Below are positions 1-11,470 of a DNA stretch of 64,000 nt, one piece after another. The stretch comes from Dryas octopetala. Lineage: Eukaryota > Streptophyta > Magnoliopsida > Rosales > Rosaceae. The first letter of the stretch is position 1, and every line of letters starts with the position of its first letter. The notes below the pieces were generated by a model. The model was not told the origin of the DNA and searched no databases. It worked only from the letters and a program-made list of their open reading frames with translations. The position numbers and the translations under genes are program-made. The stretch lies in assembly GCA_963921425.1 (NCBI GenBank), contig OY992836.1, positions 3,363,825 through 3,427,824 of the forward strand, read 5' to 3'.

Positions 1-2112
1 AATGGTATTCAAAGGATATGGTGGATACTTCAGCTTTTCCTGCTGTCTAACTTTTATGACCTGTATGAAATTGAAAATGTTAAAGCCAAGAGTGCAATAG
101 GTGATGTCCTATCCACTGTTTTTGTACTATTTGATTTGTGTTGATAAAAGTATCTTTCTTTTCATATAAAAAACAATAGCAAAAAACCTGCATGACTCAC
201 ACTAGCGGTAGGTTCCTCAACACACATCTCATAAAGTATAACAGCACAAGCGTAATCAAAAAAATGTCCACGCCTGCAAAATTAAAATATCATAAAATTT
301 TAAATGGGTGCTGAAGCTCAAAAGAAGAGCATCAAGTCTTCACACTTTACATCCAATTGAATGTAGCAATGCCTTCATCTGATCTGTGTGAACAGTTAAT
401 GGTCCAAAATTCCTCCGTGTGATTGTATCTCCCAATATCGTTCCACAACAAAGCCAAGTGTAGGGAACTGTATTGAAAAAGGTAAAACTTTTCACAATTG
501 CAAAAACAAGTGTAGGGAGAGGTGTTGAAAAGGGAGCTAAATGATAAATGCATAAGAATTGAATACTTTTAACGTCTAAATCAGTGTAATCTGTGGTTGT
601 ACTCACACACCTGACAAGGACCATAACTTAGAACAAGATTTCTGTCATCCGTAGCAGAATCAATAACAAATGCATCTCTCAGATGCATAGTCTGAAACCT
701 GGTAAACGAAGCACCAATTCGAAGATCTATTTCCTGCCCAAAAAAAAAAAAAACATAGAAGATAATTTGTGTTTGACATAGAAGAAGAACACGACCATAG
801 CATGATAGAAGAACAATGTTAGTATGAGGATATGAGTAACAGCGGTTCCTTGAGTTAACAACCAAGAGTGGGTGAAAAGGTAAACTAACTATAGCACAAA
901 ACACTAACAACATATTTTTCAGTTGTGACCGTGTAAACTAACTTTGAAGTGACCATATCGACATCAAAAGAGTCTGGTGATCAAAGGTACTAACTTGCCT
1001 AGCATCCACTGCATCGGCGAAGCATTTGTTTGGGTTATGAAGATTCTGCACTGCATAATGGATATACCTGAAGTGACATTAAAGTGAAATACTATGAAAA
1101 CTGAAACCCAAGAGAATTGGAAATTTGGAATTAGCAGAAAGGACAAAAGCATTAGGGTATAGAACCGGTCAATCAATGCTGAGAAACGAGCCCTCCTTAT
1201 GGTAAGATGATGATTTACGGCTGTGCAGACTTCTATGACTTCAAATGCAATGTTCTCTCCTTCTCTATCACAGTCAAGCCACAATACAAGCCACTAGCAC
1301 CTCCTAGCTTCCTCCTCTAATGTCCTCTTGATATCCAACTTGTCCTACATTTTTTGAAGTAATAATTTCAATCAATGTAATATGCCCAAAGAAAAAAACA
1401 AGAGGGAAAGATTGTTGCACATTCAATTGCGGGTTAACATGCTCCAATGTGCATAGCATAGCATAGCATACATTTTCGACAATAAATTATCTCATAACTC
1501 CAATGTGCATTTCAGCAAATAATAAATTCATAAAGGCAATGTTACCAGTACATCGAGAGTGGTTAAACCACTAACAGTCATAATCACTCTACACCTTCTA
1601 TTAAATCTCCGATTCAGGCCAGAAATGATGAATTTGTTGACCAAACATCAACTTTTCAATAATCATAACAAACTGGAAATGATTTTATCATCAAATAATC
1701 CCTAAACAACCATCACCACCACGAAATTGCTTTCAATTAACAAATGCCGGACTTGTCAAAACCACAAGTAAGAAGACGATCAATAGCCATACATATATAT
1801 AGAGAGAGAGAGTAGAGAGAGAGAGTGTGTGTGGACCTCGGGGACGAACTTGCGGAGAGGAACGTCGAAGAGCTGGGCGGGGTCGCAGGAATGCCATTTG
1901 CGGAAGCGGTCTTCAAATTCGAGCTCCATGAGGTGGCCGGTGACGGAGGTGACGAGCATGTGGCAGGGGAGGCCATTGATGGAGTAGTTGAACTCGAAGA
2001 TTTTGTTGTAGCGGGATCGGCCTTCCCTCGTTCGCAGCCCTTGGTTCCGAGACAGAATGCTCGCCACTGACTTCGCCACCGACGGCTTCTCCGCCACGTT
2101 CAGCACCCTCAT
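1..2112 (-). pseudogene. TOP3A: DNA topoisomerase III alpha, N-terminal part, disabled
   Basis: Type IA topoisomerase of the RecQ/RMI complex that dissolves recombination intermediates. Seven exons can be placed by splice sites and phase: 2112-1837 (start codon, [20 protein letters not shown], the Toprim start), 1344-1166 ([15 protein letters not shown], the Toprim metal-binding DxD motif), 1067-995, 733-611 ([15 protein letters not shown]), 467-351 ([17 protein letters not shown]), 273-188 and 50-1 (KLKYPPYPLNT, running off the window). All splice phases agree with one protein except at two lesions. Codon 17 of exon 2 is TAG (1296-1294), just before the Toprim motif. Exon 5 is 117 nt where 122 are needed to keep phase; the gap follows QSH, the downstream residues [10 protein letters not shown] continue in another frame, and the exon-1 frame hits TAA. 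This copy therefore cannot make the full enzyme. Family identity is very secure. The alternative to a pseudogene is two assembly errors. Confidence 0.9.
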
Positions 2113-2123
2113 CGCTATAAAGC

Positions 2124-2126
<3 letters not shown>

Positions 2127-2222
<96 letters not shown>

Positions 2223-2226
2223 GCGA
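2127..2226. repeat. (GA)n microsatellite in the TOP3A 5' flank
   Basis: About 85 bases of uninterrupted GA followed by several GAGC units. It begins about 15 bp upstream of the TOP3A start codon, so it lies in the presumed 5' UTR or promoter. It reads as (TC)n on the TOP3A sense strand, a common plant 5' UTR feature. Confidence 0.95.
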
Positions 2227-2759
2227 GATTGAAGATTTTCCCGCCCTCCTGGAAAGGGGTTTTTTGTTTGGAGTAATTTTGAGGCCCTTGTTTGTTTGCC
2301 TTGTTGTGATCTGCTTGGGTTTTAATATAAGACTGCCACCTCATTATAATAAGATCTAACGGTTGAAAATTGGACAAATAAAAACAATTGACAAAGGGTA
2401 TGACAAGCATGACTCATGAGACTCGTTTTAGAGCTGGTTTAATTATTTTCCTGCCATGAGGTTTTTTTTGAATTTTGGGTTTTCTTTTTTCATGTTAGTT
2501 TGGGATTTTGGTGAATGAAATTTTGGTTTATGGGTTAATTTTCTGGAAAGAGTTTGTTGTGAAATGTGGTGGTGGGGTGTAGAAGTTAAGAAAATTAGTC
2601 CAAAGCCATACAAATGAGCCATACTTAGTCTAAAGCCCCAAAAATGTTCAAAAAATTTTAAGCATATGGCCCTTCAAAATACTCAAATTAGCCTTCGAGC
2701 AAGGCAAAAGCAATACAGTAAGCAAGAAGTGATAGCAACACTTTTGGGCATCTTCCTAA
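2227..2759. other. Intergenic, no gene recognised
   Basis: AT-rich sequence between the GA tract and the EPRV-1 promoter-like region. No ORF, TIR or LTR end could be supported. The left edge of EPRV-1 may lie anywhere in this stretch. Confidence 0.5.
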
Positions 2760-2867
2760 CACTTTCTTTCAAGCACTTATTATACTAAGACAATGTTTCA
2801 CATGTAAACTGCCACCACCTTTTTCCAAATAGTATTATTCTCATTTATGATTCAGCAAGATGGTGTC

Positions 2868-2875
2868 TATAAATA
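2868..2875 (+). promoter_or_regulatory. TATA box of the EPRV-1 promoter
   Basis: TATAAATA followed by a leader rich in short ATG-containing stretches and, about 420 bp downstream, a tRNA-Met primer-binding site. This order (promoter, leader, primer site, ORFs) is that of a caulimovirid pregenomic RNA promoter. Present activity is unknown. Confidence 0.6.
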
Positions 2876-3295
2876 GACAAGCTCTGTATGTAAGCAAGCA
2901 CGTCCAGAGAAGAATACATCTCTGTACTTACTACTCTCTTTCCATTGTAAAAACTTACCAGTATACTCAAGCAACTTAGCAATAATATTCAGTAAGCTTC
3001 ATCAACTTCTGTTTATCTGTTTCTCTTAGTTCAACTTCAACTCTAAAACAGGAAAATACTATCTTAGCATTTTATTATTTTGATAAACATTGTCCTTGTA
3101 TTTCTTTTTCTCGCTAATTGTCTCTATGTTATGTTAACTTTGATACTGTAAGAAAGGTCCTGAGTCTGCGAGTCCCTGAGTCCTTATTACCATTTATAGT
3201 CTAAGGTGTTCCATACGATGTTCCATACTTGTTGTACCATACTCCACACATTGTTCAAACGCAACATTTCCAAAGACACGGCCGGCCGCAAAAAT

Positions 3296-3308
3296 TGGTA
3301 TCAAAGCC
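3296..3308 (+). other. tRNA-Met primer-binding site of EPRV-1
   Basis: TGGTATCAAAGCC matches the usual caulimovirid primer site, complementary to the 3' end of initiator tRNA-Met, with one difference from the common TGGTATCAGAGC form. It sits between the leader and the first viral coding remnants. Confidence 0.7.
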
Positions 3309-3339
3309 TTGTTTATCATTATAAACACTAATAGACCAA

Positions 3340-4180
3340 GTTAAAAAGCAAATACAACAGATACAGTTAGTACAAAAGATTTAACAGAACAAGTAGAAAA
3401 ACTACACAGTAAAATAGATAGGTTATTGAATGAATGTAAAAAACTAGAACTAATAGAGCATATATTGAAGCAATACAAAAAATCAGTGAAATTGGTAAAC
3501 AACCAGTAGGAATAACATACTACTCAACTTCAGTCAGTGGTAATAATATAAATGTTGGGTAAAACAATTTTATAATTCAACTTTTAGGAAATATATTAGA
3601 AAAATTAGAAAACATTGACGAACAAATAGCAGATATACATAAAACCTTAAATCACAGAGCTGCACTACCCCCATAATTAGTACATAAGTTAGAAGGCTTA
3701 ACTTTAGGAAAAATAATAACAAAGCAAAAGAAAATAAACCCCTTTCATAATAGCAAATGGAATTATTCAAAGGAAAAGACAAAAAAGTGGTTAGAGCAGA
3801 AGACATCTAGGAATAGTAAAAGAAGCATAGTAAGAACCTAGAAAACAGCAATATAGATTAATACATGTAGGCACAATACTTGTATGAATAGCAGGATTAG
3901 CTAGAGCACATATTGGAACTAAAGCATTAGTTTATATATATGATGATAGATGAGAAAATCATGAGCAAGCTGCAATAGCAACAGCTGAAGTAGACCTAAA
4001 TAAAAATTTAGCAGTTGTAGGATGTATACCTAATTTCCCCATGAAAATTAATGAATTTACTCAACATATTAAAATAAGCATAAGAACAAAAAATTAAATT
4101 ATGAGAAGTGTTTATAAAAAATTAAGCATTAGTTTAATGTATATAGGAAAAGTATTTAATAGAATGAATTATAAATTTAA
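3340..4180 (+). pseudogene. EPRV-1: coiled-coil and movement-protein remnants
   Basis: Viral coding remnants with several frameshifts and stops. The first part (about 3370-3670) encodes a Lys/Glu/Leu-rich heptad-like stretch with LEKLENIDEQIADIHKTL, which looks like the small coiled-coil virion-associated protein of badna-like viruses. The second part (about 3790-4100) carries a 30K-superfamily movement-protein-like stretch with a HVGTILV core. The piece is interrupted at 4180 by MULE-1 and continues at 9828. Nothing here is translatable as a whole. Confidence 0.6.
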
Positions 4181-4314
4181 GGCTTTTTATCAACTTACCC
4201 ACCTGAACTTTGTCCTGATTTTCACTTCACCACCCTATAAAATTGTTGACTCGATGTGGCACCTTAATTTAAAAAAAATTTCAAAGTCAGACCTTTGGTA
4301 ACTTCCGTCCAATT
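4181..4314 (+). repeat. MULE-1 left terminal inverted repeat
   Basis: Starts GGCTTTTTATCAACTTACCC. It matches the reverse complement of the right end with a handful of substitutions and short indels as far as the CTTCCGTCCA block. Confidence 0.93.
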
Positions 4315-5792
4315 TTCCGTTCATTTTAAACGTAAACCTCTATTAACCCAAACATGGCGCCAACCCATACCCCTAATCTACTTGGTTCCCGCCATTGGAG
4401 ATGTCTTTCTCCTATTTTTTTCTCTGATCAAATAGCAATAAACCAATAATCACCGCCCAAATTGAGAACAACATTAAAAGAAACAAAACCCAACAACTTG
4501 AACCTCTGATACTGTAATAACTCATTTTGCTCTGTCCTTAATTCATTGACCCTGCTGATTATGTCGACTGATAGTTTTACTGGCTTCACAATAAACTCCT
4601 CTGCTCCTTCCTCCGAAGACTTGTTAACAGGAGTAAAAAATAATTTGTTAGCAAGCTTCGTAGAGAAACATAATTTAATAGGCTATCAGATAGAACCGAA
4701 AAGAGAAAAAAAAAATTAAAACTCAAGAGCAATCATTTTGGAACCTAATGAAACTGATCAAAATTTAGGATAGTAAAGTAATTCTTCAATTTTATACATT
4801 CATTTTAAGTGACGCAACGGGGAAGCTGGGAGGCTAGCTCTCGTGCTACGGATAGGACTTCTTTGAATCAAAAAGAAGAATAGAGAGAAAACTCAAAACT
4901 TTGGGGCTTAATTTTCTGTATATTTCATTGAATCTAACAAATACAACCAAACACCCTTTAATAGGGAGATTACAAGACAATAATTCAAATAAACAACACC
5001 AAAAGCAAATAGAAAACAGGGATGAAGAGAGCTAGTACACAAAGTAGAGGAAAACAAAGGGGAATGAGGTGACTGACAGTTTAATGGGCAACTTTCAGCA
5101 AATAGACAAGCTAAAGTATGAGTTTGTGAGAGTTGTTTAAGGAAAGCATGTGGGGAATGTTGGAGAAAAGAAAGACAAGAGATGATGTGTGGGGTTATAA
5201 AGAAAGGAAAGGAGAAATTATATTCTTGTCCTACATCATTAAGCCACAAGGCATATGGTACATAGACCAACATCATCAAATCCACTTCGTGAGCTCATCA
5301 GCAGATTTTAGACAAAATGATGGTTGCAAGTCTTTTTTAGACAAAATGTTGACATTTGTAAGTCTAAAAAGTGTACTGCACTTGTTAACTCTAAAAAGGC
5401 AACTACAATAACAGAGAACAACATTAATTAACATCTCAAAACAACAAAATCAATCAACAATATTTCGGTCTTAATTCCAATTTTAAAAAGGCCTAATCAG
5501 TCAACAATAACAAACATCATTCTCGGCTAAATGTCTTAAAACAAGTCCTAATCATTTAACAACAACAAACACTAATCTTGACTCATTGTCTTTAAAAACC
5601 AAATTAGCCAGCAAAAACATTAAAAAACATTCACATGTCTTCAAAAACAGTCAAAATGTGTTCTTGGTCTATTTTTCTTCATTCATAGCCTTCATGATGC
5701 CAAAAAAGCAAAATTAGTCTTCCACAAAATCTGGTCTCTAAACCCTGTTATTAAAAACTTCATAAAAAGCCCAAAACACTTGGCTTCTAAGG
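4315..5792. other. MULE-1 non-coding 3' interior
   Basis: AT-rich sequence between the left TIR and the transposase stop. No domain was recognised. It probably contains the transposase 3' UTR and subterminal sequence. Confidence 0.5.
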
Positions 5793-8770
5793 TTATGCCA
5801 TCTTCTGAGCTGCCTGCTTGGTTTTCCTTTTAGTTACCCTTTTTGCAGGGGACTTATGCCTTATGTTCTTGCTTGTCTGCACTTGAGATCCTACTGAGTT
5901 GGATTGTGGGAGGGGTTGGGATGCTGATGGGGTGGATCATGGGGGTTGAGATCCAACCTGATTGAAGTGGGGCAGAGGTTGTGATCCACCACCAACAAAG
6001 TCACTAAGCAGAGGTTGTGAACTCTGGACTGCTTCAGTCTACTTGAACCAACAACATAATTAGATTGAGAAATGGTAAATGGAGTCAAATTTCAAACATA
6101 GCCATAAAACAAAACACAAGTCTAAACCTGTCCACTAGTTGAGACATTATTCCTCCTGTCACAAGATCTAACATTGTGACCTTGTTGCCCACACTTTTTT
6201 CATTTGATCTTGATATAATGTTGGGAAAGTTTACTCTGATCTTGTGATGGTGGTGGGGGCTCATTTTTCTCTCTGATCCTAGCCTTTTTGGACCTACCAG
6301 TTTGTTTATGATATGCAGGGGGTAGAATAGCCTCTCTACCACTGCTTTGCCAAAACTCAGGGCTGGGTAGTGGGGTGATGTATGGCTGGTAAGTTCTCAT
6401 GTATGTTGGCTTTTTGCAGCAAGAATGGACATAATCCATTAGGTCATCCATCCTCTTCCAAATGACAGATATGGCATGACAACAAGGTATGTCTGTTAGA
6501 TCCCATCTCCTGCAAGAACAAGTGTGCTTTCTCAAATCCACAGTAAATGTCACTTGATCAAGCTAGGTTCATCACTTGATAAAGACCCTCACCAGCCAAG
6601 TATGGAAAACAGCTTCCATTCTCCACCTTAATTTTTTCAATAATTTTCTCAATAATTTTCTCAATTTTAGGCCCTACATCCTTTCACCCTTCTGCAGCCT
6701 CTCTCATTATTGCCATCCTCACCATTATGTTGGTCCTAATCCTCTCCAACATAGTGAGGATTGGTTTATCTCTTGCTGGCACTATAGCAGAATTAAATGC
6801 CTCACACAGGTTATAGAGCAAAATGTCACATTTGGAATTCTCTTGGAAATGAGACCTGCTCCAATGACTTGCAGGTTTATCATCAAACCACTTAGCAGCT
6901 CCACCATCATCATCTTGCAGTCTCTTCATTTCTGTTTGCCACCATGGTTTTATGGTTACTCTTGCAGCAGCCCAAACTCTATTCTTCAATCCAAGACCTG
7001 GATGAGACAACTTAAAGTTGTTGTACAAATGCCTAACACAATGTCTATGTTCTGCATGTGGCACAAGCTCCTTCAATGCATTCAACAATCCTTTTTGCTT
7101 ATTTGTAATAAACACCCATCCATGACTATTTTCAATTCCAACATCCTGCAAAAATAGTTCCAAGAACCAAGTCCAAGTTGTCCTATTTTCAATTTCCACA
7201 ATGGCATAGGTTATTGGATACATGCCATTGTTGGCATCTATTCCAATAGATGCCAAATTGCCCAGGATGTGTACTTCTTGGGTTTGTTCTTAGGATCTCA
7301 TCAGCATAGTCATTCAACAAAGCATACTGCTCAGTGTAGCTACCCTCAAGCTTCATTGCTGCCTTTGCCCTTGCCCTTGCCCTATAACACTTGATCTGTG
7401 ACACATTTATAGAATATTGTTTCCTAACTGTGTTCTGAAATTGGGTCACATCTCACTTAGGGTTCATGAGCTCATCAGCATATTTCTCAACTAACCACTT
7501 AGAGGTGCAGCTGTTGTTGCTCTCTTGCCTATTACAAAACTGGTGGACATTTTTATAAGTCTTAACCACAAGTGTGTCTGTCTCATCTATCTTGGAGGCA
7601 TAAATCCTCCCTGGGCAGAGAGATGTGAACTTCTTGTACTTTCTCTTCTTTTGTTTCCCTTTTTCAACACTGGTACTATTCTCATTGGCCTTTTTCCCTT
7701 TTCCTTTATTCCTACCACTCTGCTTTTCTCTTCTCTTCACGGGTGCCTCACACCTCACCTGTATCTTGTAACCCTCATTCAAGACAAACTTCACACTCTT
7801 ACCATTTTTTATTGCATATTCCCTAACTGCCTCTCTAAACTCACCAGCATGTGCAAACATCAACCCCACTTTGAATTTTTGATCTTTTAAATGTATTTCT
7901 CTCCTCCATTGAGTGTATTTCAATATATTCTTCCTTTTAGGTCTCTTTTCCGCATGGAAATCCTCACCATCTGATGAGCCATATAAGCTCCTAAGTTCAT
8001 TTGAGTCTTCATCCTCAGTCTTAACATCACCAAACATAAATTCTCTTGGGGCTGCACTTGTTGTTCCTTCTCCTTCAACATTCTCTTGCACATTATCGTC
8101 GAATAGTATGTCATCAGAAGGTTCAACCACCTTGTTTTGTCCACCATCACTCTGCTCATAATCTGAATCTTCAAACTCAGAATCATCATCACCATTTTCA
8201 GCAGCCTGACCCTCCACTTCCTCTGGTTCTTCATCTTGTTCATTCACTTCACCTCCCACCTCAACATCAAACAAGTTAGAATCATCATCTACAACATGTG
8301 ATTTTGGTGCAGCCTCACAAGCGAGTGATGTGGTTTGGGAAAGACTTGGTTCATCTAGAGAAGCTTGTGGCGTTTTGTTCAATTTCTGAAGGCTCTGGCT
8401 CATTGATGTTGGTTTTCGAAGGTTGTGGTGTTGGTTCAATCAAGCCTACTTGCTCACCATGGTCAAAAAAACAACTTTGCACATGGTTTGGAGGCAAGTG
8501 CCTACTCACCATATCAAAACAGACACCATCGTTGACCACATGTACCCACCCATGATATTCCTCACTGCCTGAGACCCTATACCAATAGCCTACAAGACCC
8601 TTAATCCCAAGGGCCCTAGCTGTATCATCCAAATCAAATAGTGACATAAAATCCGGGGATAACCAGTCAGCCCAAACCACCTTTCCCCCCACATACATCT
8701 TCTTCAGGTCACTTAACTCTACAAATTTACCCCCATAGTGAATTTCTATGGTAAAGTTACGTTGTCTTCA
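5793..8770 (-). pseudogene. MuDR-type transposase, internally deleted
   Basis: Cut-and-paste transposase of Mutator-like elements. In order along the - strand: an N-terminal PB1-like plant MULE domain (about 8750-8450, IEIHYGGKFVEL then VVWADWLSPDFMSLFDLDD), an acidic linker (8430-7950), the MuDR DNA-binding domain (about 7900-7730), part of the DDE/MULE domain (7256-6684, IGIDANNGMYPITYAIVE and HRHCVRHLYNNF), a SWIM zinc finger (6553-6450, CxC...CxH pattern in CSCRRWDLTDIPCCHAI), and a Lys-rich tail ending at 5793. Breaks: an in-frame TGA at 7453-7455; loss between about 7300 and 7256 of the stretch that normally carries the first catalytic Asp, with a frame change; and a stop after the MULE domain near 6684. 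The gene cannot encode active enzyme, though the element could be mobilised in trans. Confidence 0.85.
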
Positions 8771-9683
8771 CCATCACCTAAATCACAAGGACAACACACC
8801 ACTATTATTACATGATCACATATTTAATTATCACACTAAATAACATATTTAAGTTACTAAGCTGCATATTCAAACCAATTTACAATACATTAAAACACTA
8901 AGCTGCATATTTAGTTGCTAAAATAGGCAGTGTATTCAAGCACTAATAAACCACTAGGCAGTACATGCATTACTTTACTAAGCTGCATATTCAAACCACA
9001 AGGCAGTCATATTTATATACAAGATACAAATACTATATTTAATACACCAAACCAACAAACGCTATATTCAATATATTCATTCAATATAGACAACAACCCA
9101 ACAGAGCATCTATTCAATACATACCTGAAAATATGACAAACCTTATATACTAAACAAACCATCAGTAGCCAGTAGCAGTACCAACATGTGAAAAAATTAA
9201 TTATCAATTATATCTGAAACCACATGCAACGCACATTGAAAAAAAAAACCCTTTTTATGCCCTAAAATCCAATATAATATGACACCTATGTTTTGGATCA
9301 CATAAAAAGGAATAAAGCTATAAAAAATTCTTTGAAATCATCAATGTCGCCACTACATACCCATCAACGACAAAAATCACAGGGACCACGCAGAGATTTC
9401 AAACCACTTACCGTAGATGGGAGGGTCCCCAAAATGTCTGAGTTGATCCTTTATTCTAGACGTGGCCATCACTCTCCTCTCCTTGTATCGCACAGAAAAG
9501 TGATGGAATCGTTGACGAAAATTTCAGAAACATTTGAGATTCTCTCTGGATCTCTAGCCCTAAAGCGTAGTACAACAGTTGAGATTCTCTCTCTTTTTTC
9601 TGAGTATTTTTTTTTGTGTCTGCATAAAGTGATAAAAAAGCCATAAAAAAGGGTTTACACCTAAAAAGACAGAAAAGCCCCTA

Positions 9684-9818
9684 AAATGGACGGAAGTTAC
9701 TAGAGGTCTGACATTGAAATTTTTTTAAAATTAAGGTGCCACATCGAGTCAAAAATTTTATTGGGTGGTGAAGTGAAAAATCGGGACAAAGTTCAGGTGG
9801 GTAAGTTGATAAAAAGCC
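9684..9818 (-). repeat. MULE-1 right terminal inverted repeat
   Basis: Mirror copy of 4181-4314, ending in ...GATAAAAAGCC next to the 9-bp target duplication. Confidence 0.93.
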
Positions 9819-9827
9819 TAAATTTAA

Positions 9828-10146
9828 TGTAGAATTTCAAAGATTTAGTAAAAATGTTTAGTAGTAAACATATAAATATGATAGAAGCTAAACCAGTATA
9901 TAGCAGTTTCTTAGAAGGAACTGAGTGGAAGTTACCTAATCTTAAAATAGAAACAAATAATAAACAATCTAGCAATGCACAAATATATGAACATATAGAT
10001 GGAGAAGCAGCAGTTAAATTTTCAAATTATAGACAAATAGATAATGATATAGAAAGTGAAATTGAAGAGCAAATACATATTAATATGGCCTAAGATGATA
10101 TAGAACAAAATCTAGTTGAAGCAAATTTAGATTTGGGTTAGATTCA
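9828..10146 (+). pseudogene. EPRV-1: post-movement-protein segment
   Basis: Continuation of the viral ORF after MULE-1. An open stretch from about 9854 to 10093 encodes an acidic, Asn/Ile-rich polypeptide (SFLEGTEWKLPNLKIE near the start). It resembles the variable region between movement protein and capsid in badna-like polyproteins. Codon use is A-rich, as in the other EPRV-1 pieces and unlike the host genes here. Confidence 0.55.
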
Positions 10147-10376
10147 TGAGCCACACCATTTTACATACCATTTTTACACCCCATTGGAAGGGCGACGACA
10201 CGGTGCCGGCATGATGTTGGTGCACAAAATTCCAGCAATGTCGATTTCCAATCATCGTGCCGGCACCGTGTCGACTCCAACTGGCTGCAGCAAATGTCGA
10301 CTCCAACTTCATGTCGGCACCGTGTCATTGCCATGCCGAAGGAGTGTAAAAATGGTATGTAAAATGGTGTGGCTCA
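10147..10376. mobile_element. Small TIR element inside EPRV-1 (230 bp)
   Basis: Near-perfect inverted repeats of about 33 bp start TGAGCCACACCATTTTACAT and end with the complementary GGTGTGGCTCA. The interior is GC-rich with repeated GGCACCGTGTCG-like motifs, very different from the A-rich viral flanks. I could not define a target-site duplication, so superfamily is unassigned. Confidence 0.7.
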
Positions 10377-10862
10377 TAAACTTGATCCTTTAGATTTTAT
10401 AATGGATAAGCTAATAGATGATATAGATAATTTAGAAGAAGATGAGTACTTAGAAAAATATAAAATATATGATTTAGGATTACATAAGAAAAACCATGAT
10501 GAACTAGTAGCATTAATTCTAGATTTAGGATTAGAACATATTATAGGATCTAATGAATATAATAACTTATTAGAACAAAAAATAGAATGTAACCCAGCAG
10601 AACAAACCGGAGAAAATTCTAATGTAACTAATGGAACACACGGATTTGAAGCAATGAATGTAGAATACTCTTCTAGGTCAGAGCAAATAGGAATATCTAG
10701 TACGCAAGAAATATATAGAGTAGCACCAAATGAAGCAGTTAGAACAAATGAACAAACGAGAGCAAATAAAAATAGAATACCACATCTACAAGAATTAGAG
10801 ACATAAATTTAGCAGGTAATATATTAAACTTAGATAATATAGATCCCCAACAATGGGAAAAA
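10377..10862 (+). pseudogene. EPRV-1: capsid-region segment 1
   Basis: An open stretch of about 145 codons (10369-10806), acidic and Asn-rich with an LDFIMDKLIDDIDNLEEDEY-type start, in the same A-rich codon style as the other viral pieces. It precedes the capsid core and is cut at 10862 by the solo LTR. Confidence 0.55.
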
Positions 10863-11414
10863 TGTAAGGACCCGACCCAAATTTTTTTGGAAATTTAAAA
10901 TTTTTTATTTAACTTTGTTTATTTTAAGAGACTTTATAAGAAAAACGAAATTGGGAAGATCTGGGAAAAGTTTTACTAAATTACTTTGGAAATGTTTTAA
11001 GAACTTATTGGGTGTGTTCGCTGAAATTGATTTAACGTTATTTCAAAACTTATCGGCTAAAAGTGTTATATTTTTAAATTGTGGAGACCCTGTATTTTTC
11101 AAAAATTTATTTTAAATATTTTGAGAATTTATTTTAAAGATTTTTGGAACTAATTTGAGAAATAAAAGGTTTTAGATTTATTTTTAATTTAAGTTTTAAC
11201 TTGGGTTTGACCAAAAAGGTTGACTTTTTATTTAACAGGCTTTTGACTTCGAGTTTGTACTTGTTGGAAAGGTCTCGAGTTCACGAGTTTGTAGACGCGA
11301 AGCGTACGTCGATCGAATCTACGATTTGAGAGTTACAGGCATTTGAAGTAAAGGGCAATCTTGTAATTTGTACCAAAGGGATTTTAAAACCCAAAATCAG
11401 ACTGTTTTTACCTG

Positions 11415-11416
<2 letters not shown>

Positions 11417-11468
<52 letters not shown>
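11417..11468. repeat. (CT)n microsatellite within the solo LTR
   Basis: About 50 bases of CT dinucleotides followed by further CT-rich sequence to about 11490. Confidence 0.9.

Positions 11469-11470
<2 letters not shown>

Larger units (their letters stand above)
4181..9818 (-). mobile_element. MULE-1: Mutator-like DNA transposon, 5638 bp
   Basis: The ends are long inverted repeats (4181-4314 and 9684-9818, about 134 bp, clearly homologous throughout). The element is flanked by a perfect 9-bp target duplication TAAATTTAA (4172-4180 and 9819-9827). Long TIRs plus a 9-bp duplication are diagnostic of Mutator-like elements. The interior holds a MuDR-type transposase gene on the - strand with an internal deletion. 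It is inserted into the EPRV-1 movement-protein region, whose coding sequence resumes directly after the right-hand target duplication. Confidence 0.93.

Noticed and set aside
1825-2070. 81-codon ORF on the + strand
   Set aside because: It is the antisense shadow of TOP3A exon 1, which has clear family identity on the - strand.
1913-2410. 165-codon - strand ORF with a long Leu/Ser run
   Set aside because: The run is translated GA microsatellite; the frame differs from the TOP3A start.
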